The notes under the pieces are model-generated. The model saw nothing but the letters and a program-made list of their open reading frames with translations. It searched no databases and was not told the origin of the DNA. The translations under genes and the position numbers were made by a program. From Plumapathes pennacea (Eukaryota; Cnidaria; Anthozoa; Antipatharia; Myriopathidae): a stretch of 64,000 nucleotides of DNA. Shown one piece after another: positions 53,501-64,000 of the stretch. Location: the NCBI GenBank assembly GCA_964036295.1, contig OZ038464.1, positions 18,584,443 through 18,648,442 of the forward strand. Direction: 5' to 3'. Within the stretch, counting starts at the first letter, position 1, and each line of letters starts with the position of its first letter.

Positions 53501-54477
53501 TTGGCAACAATCAACAAGGGAACTTTGGCAACAGTCAAGGCAGCTCTGGTAACTTTGGTGGGCAAACAGGAGGTGGCAATTTTGGTGGACAAAACAATAG
53601 CCAGAACTTTGGCAACCAAGGGAGTGGCTTTGGAGGGGGGAACACAGGAGTATTTGGGTCCACAAATGCAGGTGCATTTAATGCACAGTCGGCTTTCAGT
53701 GGAAGTGGGGGATACTCTGCTAACCAAGGAAGTAACAGTGGATACAACACATCAGGTAAATGCAACCTTTTCACTCTTAAAGTGCCTATAAGCCTTCAGA
53801 CGTTACATTTTTATATGAAAGTAGGAAGTAATCTAAACAACTTATGGCCAAAGAAACTCCGCTCTGAAGCGTTTTTATATATTTTTCCGCCCGGCAAACA
53901 TGCGATTTTGACCGCCATTTTGAATCTGACTGTGCAAAGTTTTTTGATTGAGAGCCTGGGTTATGATGTCAGAGGCACCATGTCGCTCAGTCAAGATTTC
54001 GGAATTCTGAGTTCAACCGCGTGAAAAAAGTATAAGAACACTTCGGAACGGAGTTTCTTTAAATATAAGTTGCTTAGATCACTTCCTACTTTCATATAAA
54101 AGCGTAACGTCTGAAGGCTTATAGGCACTTTAAACACAGAATACAACCAAGGCTGAGCAAGGCTATCAAATGCAAACTTCCCCACTGCTGGAGTGGAGTT
54201 GTACCTGTACTACTACAGCCTTTTTCCTAATGTTCCATCTAATTTTGCAGGGTTTGGGAACCAAATGTCTGCTGGAATGAACACTGGTTACAGCAGTCAG
54301 TCTGGTGGGTATGGAGCACAACAGGGCAATCAACAGCAACAACAACAGCAACAACAAACAAATTACGCAGACAACACATATGGAAACGTATCTGGAGGAT
54401 CGTTCTTTACTGGCATGCAAAAACAAGACTCCAGTGGCACTACAACAGGAATGGTTTCCTACCCTGGTTACCAGTGA
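47581..54477 (+). CDS. HNRNPH: hnRNP H/F-type RNA-binding protein, three RRMs
   Basis: Ten exons: 47581-47613, 47911-48019, 48562-48670, 49259-49446, 50299-50437, 51692-51904, 52316-52710, 52977-53072, 53321-53755, 54251-54477; phases agree and give 647 aa. The short first exon ([11 protein letters not shown]) splices in frame; a second ATG at 47929 would give 630 aa. RRM1 ([16 protein letters not shown]) is near 24-103, RRM2 ([16 protein letters not shown]) near 125-205 and RRM3 ([15 protein letters not shown]) near 332-400. RGLPxxxxxxDI is the quasi-RRM signature of the hnRNP H/F family, which binds G-tracts and regulates splicing in the nucleus. A Gly-rich spacer separates RRM2 and RRM3, and a long Gly/Asn/Phe/Ser tail with a polyglutamine stretch follows RRM3. 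Confidence 0.94.
49042..49210. mobile_element. MITE in hnRNP intron
   Basis: ATCAGCGCTCGGCATTAACG at the left and TTAATGTCGAGCACTGAT at the right are imperfect inverted ends. The interior has GGCAACCAA and GGGCAACCAA blocks. Confidence 0.75.
50828..50942. repeat. Palindromic MITE of about 115 bp
   Basis: AAAACAAGGCCCTGTATGAA at the left and ACACAAGGCCTTGTTTTG at the right, with ATGAAAATGAG and ATTTTCATAAG inside. A related copy is at about 62653-62755. Confidence 0.72.
51040..51095. repeat. (TG)n and GGGGA microsatellites
   Basis: About ten TG units followed by GGGGA-type pentamers inside an hnRNP intron. Confidence 0.93.
53777..54133. mobile_element. MITE with inverted ends of about 105 bp in the last hnRNP intron
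   Basis: TTAAAGTGCCTATAAGCC at the left is mirrored by GGCTTATAGGCACTTTAA at the right. The match continues inward through CTTCAGACGTTAC/GTAACGTCTGAAG, ATGAAAGTAGGAAGT/ACTTCCTACTTTCAT and AAAGAAACTCCG/CGGAGTTTCTTT. The two arms yield the same peptide when read on opposite strands, which confirms they are copies. Confidence 0.9.
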
Positions 54478-55612
54478 ACACTGAAAGTTGACTAAAGGAC
54501 AATGTGTCAAATCATGTCTACTCAGGCACTTAGAGGCCCAATCTGTAATAAAGACAAGAATGTTCATTAATTTTTTTCACAGCTTTATATGTTTGCTGAG
54601 CAGTAGTTTTTGTTTTGTTGTAAATTTTATGGTTCAGTTGCTGGGTTGAATGAGCTGGGTAAATGGGGAGGAGTTATAACCTGTAGTATGCTTGTGTTTT
54701 TTTTTTTTGTTTGTTTTTTTTTTACCTTTTTGTAATCTTTGGGCCCACTTTCTTTTCATCTTATATCTAATATTTGATTTATTAAACTGACATGTTTATA
54801 CATCTTGGAGGAAAATAATGTAGTTAAAGTTATTTTACATTAAAATATTTGTGCAACACATAATCTGGTGTATCTCCCTTTTTTATGTGACATTCTTCTG
54901 GGTGGATAGTTTAAAATCTTGTCAAACTTAAGTAGTTACAAAGCAAAGATAGCCTGGGAAAGAAACATGTCTGAAGAAGAATACAACTCAGTGGTGAAGG
55001 GAAAAGGAGCAGAAATTTTACTTCCTTTTTCCACTTTCTCTGTTACTCAACTTAGGTCTGTTTAAATCGAAAAAAGTTGTCCTGCCGATCCAACTTTACC
55101 AAGTGTTTATATGAAAAAAAAAATGCTCTGGGTAAAAGCTTACCCTCTCAGTTTAGAGACTGGGAAAAGTCTATGGAGATCATTAACTCATTGATTTCTG
55201 TATTTTTTTATGCTTTTGATTATGCCAAAGTGGTTTGTAAGTTGCCCCACTAGTACAGTGTGCATATGGAAAAAAAAGTGTCTTTCAGTTCTCTAGTCTT
55301 TTCCAGTCTATCTCGATTTTTCGTTTCTCTCTTCATCTGTAATGGGGCGTGAACTAACTTTAGCTTTCGTGCAGAACAAACAAAGCAGATGAAGGGTTGG
55401 GAACACGGCGCAAGACGACTTCCGTTCTGCTTTTGTGACGTAATGTCGAAAATGTTTCCACTGAACTATTTCAAGAATGTAATGACGCAATGCTATGTCC
55501 CCGGCATGGAATCGAGACTTCTTGCGGCTGCCATATTGAATTAGCGAAGACAATCTTGAATTTAGTGAATTTTTCCTCAAGTGTGCAGATTCAGACCGCT
55601 ATTTGGGACAAA
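54478..55612. other. hnRNP 3' UTR and MOB1 upstream region
   Basis: AATAAA at 54547-54552 is a likely poly(A) signal, with ATTAAA near 54780 as a distal option. The region 55300-55612 is less AT-rich and is the presumed MOB1 promoter and 5' UTR. Confidence 0.6.
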
Positions 55613-58295
55613 ATGAGCTTCTTGTTGTACGTGGTGAACCATAGCTTGTGCTAGTTAGGCAAATAAGCCTTGATATTACCCCAAAGCTGTTTTGAAGTTC
55701 TACCTTGTGCGGCTTGTTGGAGTTGCAAAACGAGAGTTTGTACGGTACGGTGGGCACAGCAGCATCTTATTTTCTTTCCCGTTTTCTCTATAGTGGCAGC
55801 AAGTCAACCAAGACGTTCAAACCAAAGAAAAATATCCCCGAAGGAACACATCAATATGACTTGATGAAACACGCCGCGGCGACGCTAGGAAGTGGCAACT
55901 TACGGATGGCGGTAATGCTTCCAGAAGGAGAAGACTTGAACGAGTGGGTAGCCGTGAACAGTAAGTCTACGACGAGGCCTTAGCGCCGACATCGAACCTT
56001 TGCAGTGATGTTTGATTATTTATTTACGTCACAATATGGTTGGTTGTGTTTTTTGTACACATGTAATAACACGAACACTGTTCTTGTTTTCAGCGGTGGA
56101 TTTCTTCAACCAGATTAATATGTTATACGGCACAATTACAGAGTTTTGTTTACCCGGTTCCTGTCCAGTCATGTCCGCTGGCCCGAAGTAAGTTCAAATA
56201 TTAGACTCTAAGAAAAAGTTAAAAGCGAAAGTTCTCTTCAGCGCAAGGAAGTAGTTTTATTATATGGGTCTAATACCTCAGTTCGAAACTCGATTATATT
56301 TGCAGGTCTGAACGTGAAGTATTGCTTTTATCATCACGAAGCTTTAGTAAATGTGATTTATAATCCTTTCAACTTAACATCTGCAAACTGAACTTGGCAT
56401 CACATCTGTCATGCATTGTTTTTGTTCTCATTGGCTGATCGCTTGTGTGGTTTGAAGATGCTTTTTACACATCAGCATTTTAATACAACCTACACAGGGC
56501 TCCTTTAGGTCTACCTGCCAATTCACTTCCAGACGTTTTGTCTGTTATCTTGTCGGTAATAGCTTTGTATTCGTCTTTTACTTTTCCTGTGGAATTGGGT
56601 TACTTTAGAGAGAGAGAGAGAAAATGCCCATTTTTGGTATTGTGTTGGGGAGGGTGTCGAGGGGTGAGGAGAGAAGAGTTCTATTACAGATTTAATAGAG
56701 CTTTGGGCAACATTCACCATAATTAATTTTACATAATTTGTCAGATATACTCATGGCTTGAGCTAGCCTGCATAGCAAGTGATTTTCCCCTCCATACAAA
56801 GAGCACACAACAACTTTCAATTTTGGCCACATGGAAATTCGGTTGAGTGGAAAAATTAGAGGGAGGGGGAAGAGAAATAAACATGTTTCCTTCCTCCTCC
56901 TCCCTCTCCCCAATTTTTGTGCGGTCAAAAATTGAAAAGTCTTCGTATGTGCTCAGAAACCTACAGAAACACTTGCTACGCTAGAGTTGAGCCCTGGAGC
57001 TTGGCTCTCACTATGGGATACAAATTCCCCAGTGGGGAGGAGGAGGGGGATGGCAGCAGATGTGATAGCGTGGGGTTGACTGTACCACATGACCTTTGGC
57101 TGCAAATGCCCTATTCTAACTATTTTGCCTGCACTTTTAGATATGAGTACCACTGGGCTGATGGCCAAACAATAAAGAAACCAATCAAATGCTCTGCACC
57201 AAAATACATTGATTACTTGATGACGTGGGTACAAGATCAATTGGACAATGAAACTGTCTTTCCTTCGAAGATAGGTAAGTTACAAAGTGGTGTTTTTCAG
57301 ATGACCCCTAATTTTGAGCACTGTAGCACTGTGTACTCCCCAGATTTTTTTCCAGAGTGGTGCCTCATTCATATCATATATTTTCATGAATATTCATATT
57401 ATTTCTACAAGAAAATAAATATAATGTATTATGATAAATATAATGTGAAATAAAATTTTATATACGGTACTGTAGTGATCATTGAAAATCCAAGGCTTTG
57501 ATGTCACATCACTGAGACTTTGTAAACTGATCTGTGTTCAATTTCATTCAGATTTCATTCGATCCATGGAACCTCAGTTCTTAACAAGGCTTTTATTTTG
57601 AAGCTTTTCCATAATTTCAAGATTGAATTGAAGCTGAAAAGTGCTTGGAATTTAAGCTACAAATTAATTAAATTTCAAAACTGACCAGAGCAGTGCTCGG
57701 AAATAGCAGCTTGGTGGAGTTCCATGGCGCTGCGCTTTGGAGAGAATGCACTGTAGTTACATGTCATTGCCCAACATTGTTCTTCTTGAATAAAGGGTGG
57801 CGAATGGTACCTAGAAAATCGTGGGTCTCAGAAAGTTTTGGTCCAATCTCAGAATCTCGGCAGCCTTTTTGTTGAATCTCGGAGTCTTGTTTTTATTTTA
57901 TTCTATTTTTTGTTTCTTTCCATCTCGGATGGTTAAAGTCTCAATCTCGGATTTTTGAACAAGGGTCTCAGCAAGTCTTGGATATTTACCATTTGCCACC
58001 CCTTGAATAGTTAGGAAAAATATTAAACATTTTGTAATTCTCATTCACAGGTGTTCCTTTCCCAAAAAACTTCCACTCAACTGCAAAAACAATCCTAAAG
58101 CGACTCTTCCGGGTTTATGCCCACATCTATCATAATCATTTCTCACACATTGTGACCCTTGGAGAGGAGGCACATCTCAATACGTCTTTCAAGCACTTCA
58201 TGTTCTTTGTCCAAGAATTCAATCTGGTGGACAAACGAGAGCTGGCACCCTTACAAGAGCTGATAGACAAGTTGACGAACAAAGATAAGGTATAG
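55613..58295 (+). CDS. MOB1: MOB1 kinase activator
   Basis: Five exons: 55613-55626, 55794-55960, 56094-56187, 57141-57274, 58051-58295; phases 2, 1, 2, 1; 217 aa against about 216 in known MOB1. The first coding exon is only 14 nt (MSFL plus two bases). The body has [66 protein letters not shown] and [17 protein letters not shown]. Zinc ligands Cys79 and Cys84 are present, with the two His in the later [10 protein letters not shown] segment. MOB1 binds and activates LATS/NDR kinases in the Hippo and mitotic-exit pathways. Near-invariance makes this the most certain call in the window. Confidence 0.97.
56755..57115. repeat. Dispersed-repeat-like segment in MOB1 intron 3
   Basis: Contains CTCCTCCCTCTCCCC next to AATTTTTGTGCGGTCAAAA. 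A similar block, CCTCGCCCCAACTTTTGCGC, is at about 23451-23470. Not a coding exon despite an open frame across the real exon 4. Confidence 0.45.
57793..58003. mobile_element. GGGGTGGCAAATGG-type MITE, copy 3
   Basis: Left AAGGGTGGCGAATGGTACC and right ACCATTTGCCACCCCTTG, with AATCTCGG repeats. It lies in the last MOB1 intron, about 45 bp before exon 5. Confidence 0.82.
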
Positions 58296-61200
58296 AGTCC
58301 ATGCAAAAAAGAAAAATGGCTGGGGCTGATTAGCACAAATGTAACCAACAAAATGATGAACTACATTGCAAGAAAGATTGTGCTAGAATATTAGTTACAC
58401 TTGTAGCAAGCTTCAGGGCTACAGGCCAAACAAAGAATTATGGAGTACACATTTCAGAAAGCGTGGATTATCTGACATGTGCATTACACTATGTTTTGCA
58501 TATTATGGGCCTGGAAAAGTCCTTGGAATAATACCATGCTTTTATGTGAGTTAGGTGAAAGTGGCTGGCACATTCTGACTTGGTCCATTTTTTGGTAAGT
58601 TTGGTCCATCTTGTACAAGCTTGCTCGTGTCTTACCGTGCCCTTGCTTTCTTACTTTTTTTCTGTAGACTACTTCCAAATTACCAGTAGTATTACTTTTC
58701 AAATGTCTTCAAAATTAGACCCCTCTTTCTTGTCAGACAAACATATCAATAATGTGGACAGGGCAAATGACCTTGCCACACCTCTTTGTCCTTGGACTTT
58801 CACACTTTTTCTTGTAATAGGGTTCAACTGATTGAAATTGAGATTGAAACTCGGTGCCAATTTGGAGCAGCCATTTTTGTATTCGCCTGTGTACAGCATA
58901 TTAGGTTAAAAAAGAGGTTAATGGGAAGTGCAAAGTTGACATGCTTAACGGTTAAGAAACTTACACTACTGGAACCTCTTGGACACTGAAATGCATGGTA
59001 AAAATTGCATAGCCTGGTAGATGTACATGTAAACTGACTCCAGCAGCCAGTAACTGACTCCAAAGCTCTATTACACTTAATCCAGGTTAAGAAAAAAAAG
59101 TACCATATTTCTCTGGTGCACCAAGCTTTTGGGTTTGGGTCAAAGACCAGATAAGCTTATTTTAGATCCAAACCTTCAAACTTTCAGGTTTGGAGTTGAA
59201 TGAAAGTTTAGGTCCAATCCAGGAATAACCTGGCTGTGCTTTGAACAGCCTGCCAACTTGCTAAGGGCTACAAACGAGCTGGGAGCATCTGATGCATGGG
59301 CAATGGCTGTGAATTAACGGCCTGTTTGATAGTTTTACTTTTTGTGTGAACCTTTTTGCCAATGTGTAAAGACAAGATTATTTGCAGAAACACTGCTATC
59401 ATTATTAATGTTTTATTCACTTTCTTGTCATCAAGACTCCAAATAATTTTTCTGGTTATTGTTTCACAACCCATCTCCAAAGTTTAGTTGAATGTCGAGT
59501 TGTAAAAAAAAGACATGCTTTGGTCTATTTCTTCAACGTGGTTTTATATTTAGCACAACCACAATACCATGACAGTGTAATAAGATATATAATTATACGG
59601 TATCCAAAACATTGATGTCTAAAGAGGAGAGCCCTAAATCTTTAATGACTGTTGCTAGTGTTGATGGCATCAAGTTGCAAAAGTGCACTGGTTTAGGGAT
59701 TTTCAAAGTTCTCTAAGAACTTTTCTAACAAGTTGGGAATCATTAGTTTTTGTTTTTGCACCTCTGGCTTTTGTCATCTCAAACTTGTGTCACTAAGCAA
59801 TAAAGACATGAGCAAGCAAGCATGGGGTTTCAAATCAAAGAAAAATATCTGGCGGCTTCAGTTAAAAATCTCATATTTATGCCTCTGCTCAGGTACAAAA
59901 TTTGCCTTGTTGCTGATTGGTTTTCTATTCTCAGACCTGTCAGTGAAATTGAACTGTGAATTTGATCTAAAGCCAGTTTTACTTACAGTACAAATCTGAG
60001 ATGCGAATTTTCACAACAGGTGCAAAATGAGTTATTTCACTGATGAATGGTTTTGCGACCAGTGGTCTGACAGAATGATTAAAGAAGGTACAGAGTAGAA
60101 TAGTTTTTTTTTTAACCAATGTTAAACCAGTGCATTTTTGTTCATAGCTTACCCCATTACCTTTAACAGATACACTTTGTAATATTGAAATAGATTGTTA
60201 AAATGTTGAAAAATTATCTTACATATTTTTAAGACTGCTCTTTCATACTCTTTGTAAGTATCACCATAACTTTCCCTTGGGTGCCAGAGATTATCTTGCA
60301 GAGAAAGGTTTCTAAGTGCAAAGGTCGCAGTGGAATGTAAAGCCAGTTTCTTTTTCAGTTTGGACTTTGTGCACCTTCTGTAGTTGAGTAACGTTTCTTT
60401 AAGCAAGGACAACCTCTTGTACCCAGAGTATAAGAAGTGCAAAAATAGTAATAAATATTTTCCATGTGTTCACCTTTGCCTCATCAGCTATTTTCTCTTT
60501 CAGTCTCTAACAATAGATATGTTTTGCTATACAGATGCTCACTTATCACATCTTGTTCATTCATTTGAAGGATCAAGTGTTTTTCAAAAGGAGTTTGTCT
60601 TGGTGACCAGGTTCAAATTGTCAGTCGATCAATTTCTGGGTTGATTCAAGTTGTTTGGGTCAATAGTAATACAGTATAACCCCGCTATTTTGAACTCGGT
60701 TATCTCAAACTCACCGCTATCTTGACCAGAATCTGAATTCCCTTGGAAATGAACTTGGTAGAAATTTTCCTTGGTTTAACCCCACTATCTCGATCCCCTG
60801 CTATCTCAAATTAGTATATACCACGCAAGTGAATAGTGCTTTTTGCACGCTCTGATTGGCTCCTCAATCTCGGAATATCAAGTACTATTCACCTCCCGGC
60901 AGCCTCCGGTAAAACAAAACAGTGCGCGAACCCAATTTTTGCCCACTTCTGTTGGAAATAACATAGCTATTTGGGAGTTGGCTATTAAACTTGTGTGGTA
61001 TATTATACTAAAACAATTATTCACCTCAGTGTCGGTGAATAGCAGTGGATATTTACCTCGCCAAAACGGCTTGGTAAATATCCACCGCTGTTCACCTCCA
61101 CTTCGTCAAATAATTGTTAACACTATTTCCCACTTCCCTTGAGGGTTTGAGATAGCAGGGTTCTAAAAGACTGACGAACTGCAAGGACTTTATGGATTTG

Positions 61201-61609
61201 AGGACTTTTTAAGACTGTACAAACCCAGTGAACAAACCCAAACCCAGTAAGCAGCTGACTGTTTTTGCAAGGGTCCAATTTAATTAAGATAAACAGTGTA
61301 TTTCACACAAATGAAGATAAACCAGTTTAATTGCTTATAAAATTTAATGCCTATGTCCTACCAGCTTGCTAAGTACAGCAGTGCTACCTGGCTACTAATC
61401 TACCAAAGAACAAGCTTCGATAACCGTACATTACAAGACACATGGCTTTTATTTGTTGAATGTGCATCTACTATTTTGTTGGATGTCTGAAGATGACTGA
61501 AACCACTGAAATCCAAAAAATAATTATAATAAAATAATTGATTTAATGCAACTGACAAGTCCATGTTACAGTTAGTGTGACTTCTTGAAGCTTGAAGCAT
61601 AGATAACAT
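58296..61609. other. Region between convergent MOB1 and SAM synthetase genes
   Basis: Both 3' UTRs lie here. AATAAA at 59799-59804 is one candidate signal for MOB1. No further gene was recognised. A nested pair of inverted-repeat elements lies at 60671-61170. Confidence 0.55.
60671..61170. mobile_element. Mariner/pogo-like element carrying a nested palindromic insertion
   Basis: Outer ends AGTATAACCCCGCTATTTTG and TTTGAGATAGCAGGGTTC, with CCCACTATCTCGATCCCCTG inside. Between about 60815 and 61135 lies a second inverted structure: GTGAATAGTGC and GATATTTACCTCG are mirrored by GGTAAATATCCACC and the TGTTCACC end. Confidence 0.65.
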
Positions 61610-63567
61610 TTAAAACTTCAGCGGCTTGGGAACTTCCCAGGTGAAGCCAGGCTTGAAATGTCCGTATGCACATGTTCCCTGGTACACTGGTTTCTTCAGA
61701 TCCAGTTCCCTGAGAAAAGAAGATCAGAGTTAACAGTTGCAAGGGGTCTAATAACCCCAATCTGATAAAAAAAAAATCTATTTATTTTTCTCCATACTGA
61801 ACACTTACAGTAGACTATGAATTGAAAGGATAATATTGTCAAACAAGACTCCAGTTCATGCAGGTACAAATAATTTTGCAGTTCATGCAGATATAAAGTG
61901 GCTGCAAAAACACATGAAGTAATGCATGTACTATAATATTATACACATAGAAAAAAAGAAATATTGCTTACCTGACAATGACTCCAGGCCTCAAGTCGAA
62001 GTTATCTCGCACGATCTTCAACAGCTGATCTTCAGTTTTCTTGCTGGTTCCATAAGAGAAGACAGTGATTGACAGAGGCTCAGCAATGCCAATAGCATAA
62101 GAAACCTGAACCAAGCAGCGCCTGCACAAACCAGCAGCAACAAGAGATTTGGCGACCCATCGAGCAGCATAAGCAGCGGAGCGATCGACCTGATAAGTGA
62201 TAAATGCAAAATTATCAGTAAAACAGGGAGAAATGATGTTCCAATAAATTGTATTTCACCTTGATGCCTTCTATAGAATAAACATTACAACCCTTCATTG
62301 CCACCAAACATTACATGTCCACTAAAGAACTCCACAAAGGTTGCATTGCATCATACCTTTGAGAAATCTTTGCCAGAGAATGCACCACCCCCATGAGCCC
62401 CCCAGCCACCGTATGTGTCAACGATGATCTTGCGGCCTGTGAGACCAGCATCTCCCTGAGGTCCACCAATCACAAAAGCTCCAGAAGGCTGCAAGTGATA
62501 AATAGTGTCTTCATCCAAGTACTTGGCAGGGATGACAGTCTGTGGGAACCAAAAGAAATGTCACAAGATATTAAAATGTATCTCTAAAGTTGTTGTTGTT
62601 ACATATGTGCAGCTAACTCAATAGCAGGCCACTTCTGAATTGTCTTAACTCTTGTTTCAAAAAGAGGCCTCATGCAAAACCTTTATTATGAAAATTACTT
62701 TTACTCTCATGCAAATCAAACTTGCTTTTCATGATAAAGGTTTGAACTTGGGCCAGTTTAATCAGCTTTAAAATGCCACCAAATCTATGACAGCCCTGAA
62801 ATTTTGCATTTATCCGCATATTATTTTTGGTGTTCTTTTCATTTCTGGAAAAGTCTGCAGATGAAACATTTTTGGGAAGTTGTATGAAGTATTATACTCT
62901 ACCTTGATAATTTTTTCCTTGAGCTGTTTCTTTTGCTCTTCCAGTGTGATATCAGGGTCGTGCTGTGTGGAAATGACAACAGTGTGCACACGTAGGGGAA
63001 TGGCAGCACCATTCTCAAAGCGGTACTCGACAGTCACTTGGGTTTTTGAATCAGGGCGCAGCCAGGACATTGTTCCATTTCGCCTGCACTCTGCCAGCTT
63101 TCTGTTCAATCCATGCGCCAAGACAACAGTTAAAGGCATGAGTTCCTCTGTTTCATCTGTAGCATACCCAAACATGAGACCCTGATCTCCAGCTCCAACA
63201 TCTTCCTCCTTTCTGCCGATGTGTACTCCTTGAGCAATGTCAGGACTCTGTTGTTCCAGGGCAACCAAAACATTGCAGGTCTTGTAATCAAATCCTGGAA
63301 ATTGTAAAGAAGCACAACTCTCAGTGCAAATATATTCTATACGTTTCTATAATCTGTTCCACCACCAGAGACCACTTTGGTTAACGAATCAGCTCTAATG
63401 TAATGTAATATTTGTCATCACAACTCTAAAAAATTATGTATTACCTTTGCTGGAGTCATCATAGCCAATCTTCTTGACAGCGTCACGGATGACTTTTTGG
63501 TAGTCCACCACTGCGCCAGAAGTGATCTCACCACAAACCAAAACCATGCCAGTTTTGACACAGGTCT
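61610..63567 (-). CDS. MAT: S-adenosylmethionine synthetase, C-terminal five exons (partial)
   Basis: Exons in coding order: 63567-63445, 63294-62903, 62539-62357, 62189-61972, 61709-61610; phases agree and give 338 aa. The N-terminal exons lie beyond the right edge. The enzyme makes S-adenosylmethionine from ATP and methionine in the cytosol. Motifs: [30 protein letters not shown] (the conserved GAGDQG), LPLRV-type [55 protein letters not shown] and [19 protein letters not shown]. It ends [19 protein letters not shown], normal for the animal MAT1A/MAT2A type. No disruption is seen. Stop codon at 61612-61610. Confidence 0.97.
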
Positions 63568-64000
63568 CTGTGCAACAAAGAAATGTTAGAAGATTTTGGC
63601 TACAACCATGTGTTTTTTTTTTTTTAACTCTTTTATAGCATTACTTTTTGTCTTGTTTCTTGTTTTCTTTTTTTATCTGGCCACGACATGTAACCACACT
63701 ATTAGTGTATGCGCTGGGCTGATATGTTCTTTTCGAGGCTTTCTCAATGACCTTACACAGAATTATGTCAAAACATGGCTTTGCCTGATCGAAACTTTGG
63801 CTTTTATGCCGACTACAGTTCTTTTGGTAAGCTGTCAGGTTACAGGATGAGGGGCTGGTGGGGCTACATGTCCAAAAACCCTGCATGATTTTGGTGTCAA
63901 TTCATTGCCCAGTTTTACAATCATGTCGTGATGGGAATTGTTAAATGTCTAAGATACCCTTCAAGATTGATTTGCACAAAAAAAGGAAGAGCAAAGAAGG
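63568..64000. other. Intron of the SAM synthetase gene
   Basis: Upstream of the first visible exon on the minus strand. It contains a T-rich run near 63607. No exon was recognised before the window edge. Confidence 0.7.

Noticed and set aside
53251-54024. Frame extending the hnRNP low-complexity region to 257 codons
   Set aside because: A good donor at 53756 ends the exon. The extension reads into the arm of an inverted-repeat element, and the frame continues properly at 54251.
56917-57453. 178-codon frame suggesting a separate protein overlapping MOB1
   Set aside because: Only 57141-57274 is MOB1 exon 4. The rest is intron and dispersed repeat read through without a stop.

Overview
This is a eukaryotic, animal window. 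Genes are split into many short exons with GT-AG introns, intergenic DNA is AT-rich and full of small inverted-repeat elements, and the proteins are clearly metazoan: a BMP type I receptor, a CARD-caspase, an hnRNP H/F-type RNA-binding protein, MOB1 and S-adenosylmethionine synthetase. The modular extracellular protein, a cnidarian-style non-LTR retrotransposon and abundant TTAA-flanked miniature elements make an anthozoan cnidarian, probably a stony coral, my best guess. That identification is inferred from protein and repeat style and was not searched.

Layout. (1) 1-607, minus: first coding exon of a YtcJ/Amidohydro_3-type metal-dependent hydrolase, running off the left edge. (2) 608-3192: repeat-bearing DNA that may hold the divergent promoters and the unidentified first exon of the next gene. 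(3) 3193-27354, plus: a 30-exon gene for a large secreted protease-inhibitor-like protein. Visible order is thyroglobulin-1, 5 Kazal, WAP, EGF, 3 Kazal, Kazal+WAP, WAP, Kazal, 4 WAP, Kazal, 2 WAP, Kazal, 4 WAP, Kunitz, Kazal, NTR. That gives 13 Kazal and 13 WAP domains, about 1,974 residues, with every module intron in phase 1. It resembles a greatly expanded WFIKKN protein. Its introns carry a non-LTR retrotransposon, many miniature elements, a large hexamer satellite, and three tandem arrays that have copied the 3' splice site together with the start of the next exon. (4) 30498-38686, plus: BMP type I receptor serine/threonine kinase, 7 exons, 526 aa. (5) 41431-45201, plus: CARD-containing caspase, 4 exons, 405 aa. 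(6) 47581-54477, plus: hnRNP H/F-type protein with three RRMs and a prion-like Gly/Asn/Phe tail, 10 exons, 647 aa. (7) 55613-58295, plus: MOB1, 5 exons, 217 aa. (8) 61610-63567, minus: S-adenosylmethionine synthetase, the last five exons, running off the right edge.

Exon boundaries were placed by hand. For each of the six genes with more than one exon visible, all splice phases agree and the joined reading frame stays open. The genes do not form a pathway. The one suggestive neighbourhood is the WFIKKN-like gene next to a BMP receptor in the same orientation, because vertebrate WFIKKN proteins bind TGF-beta family ligands. Joint function here is inference only.
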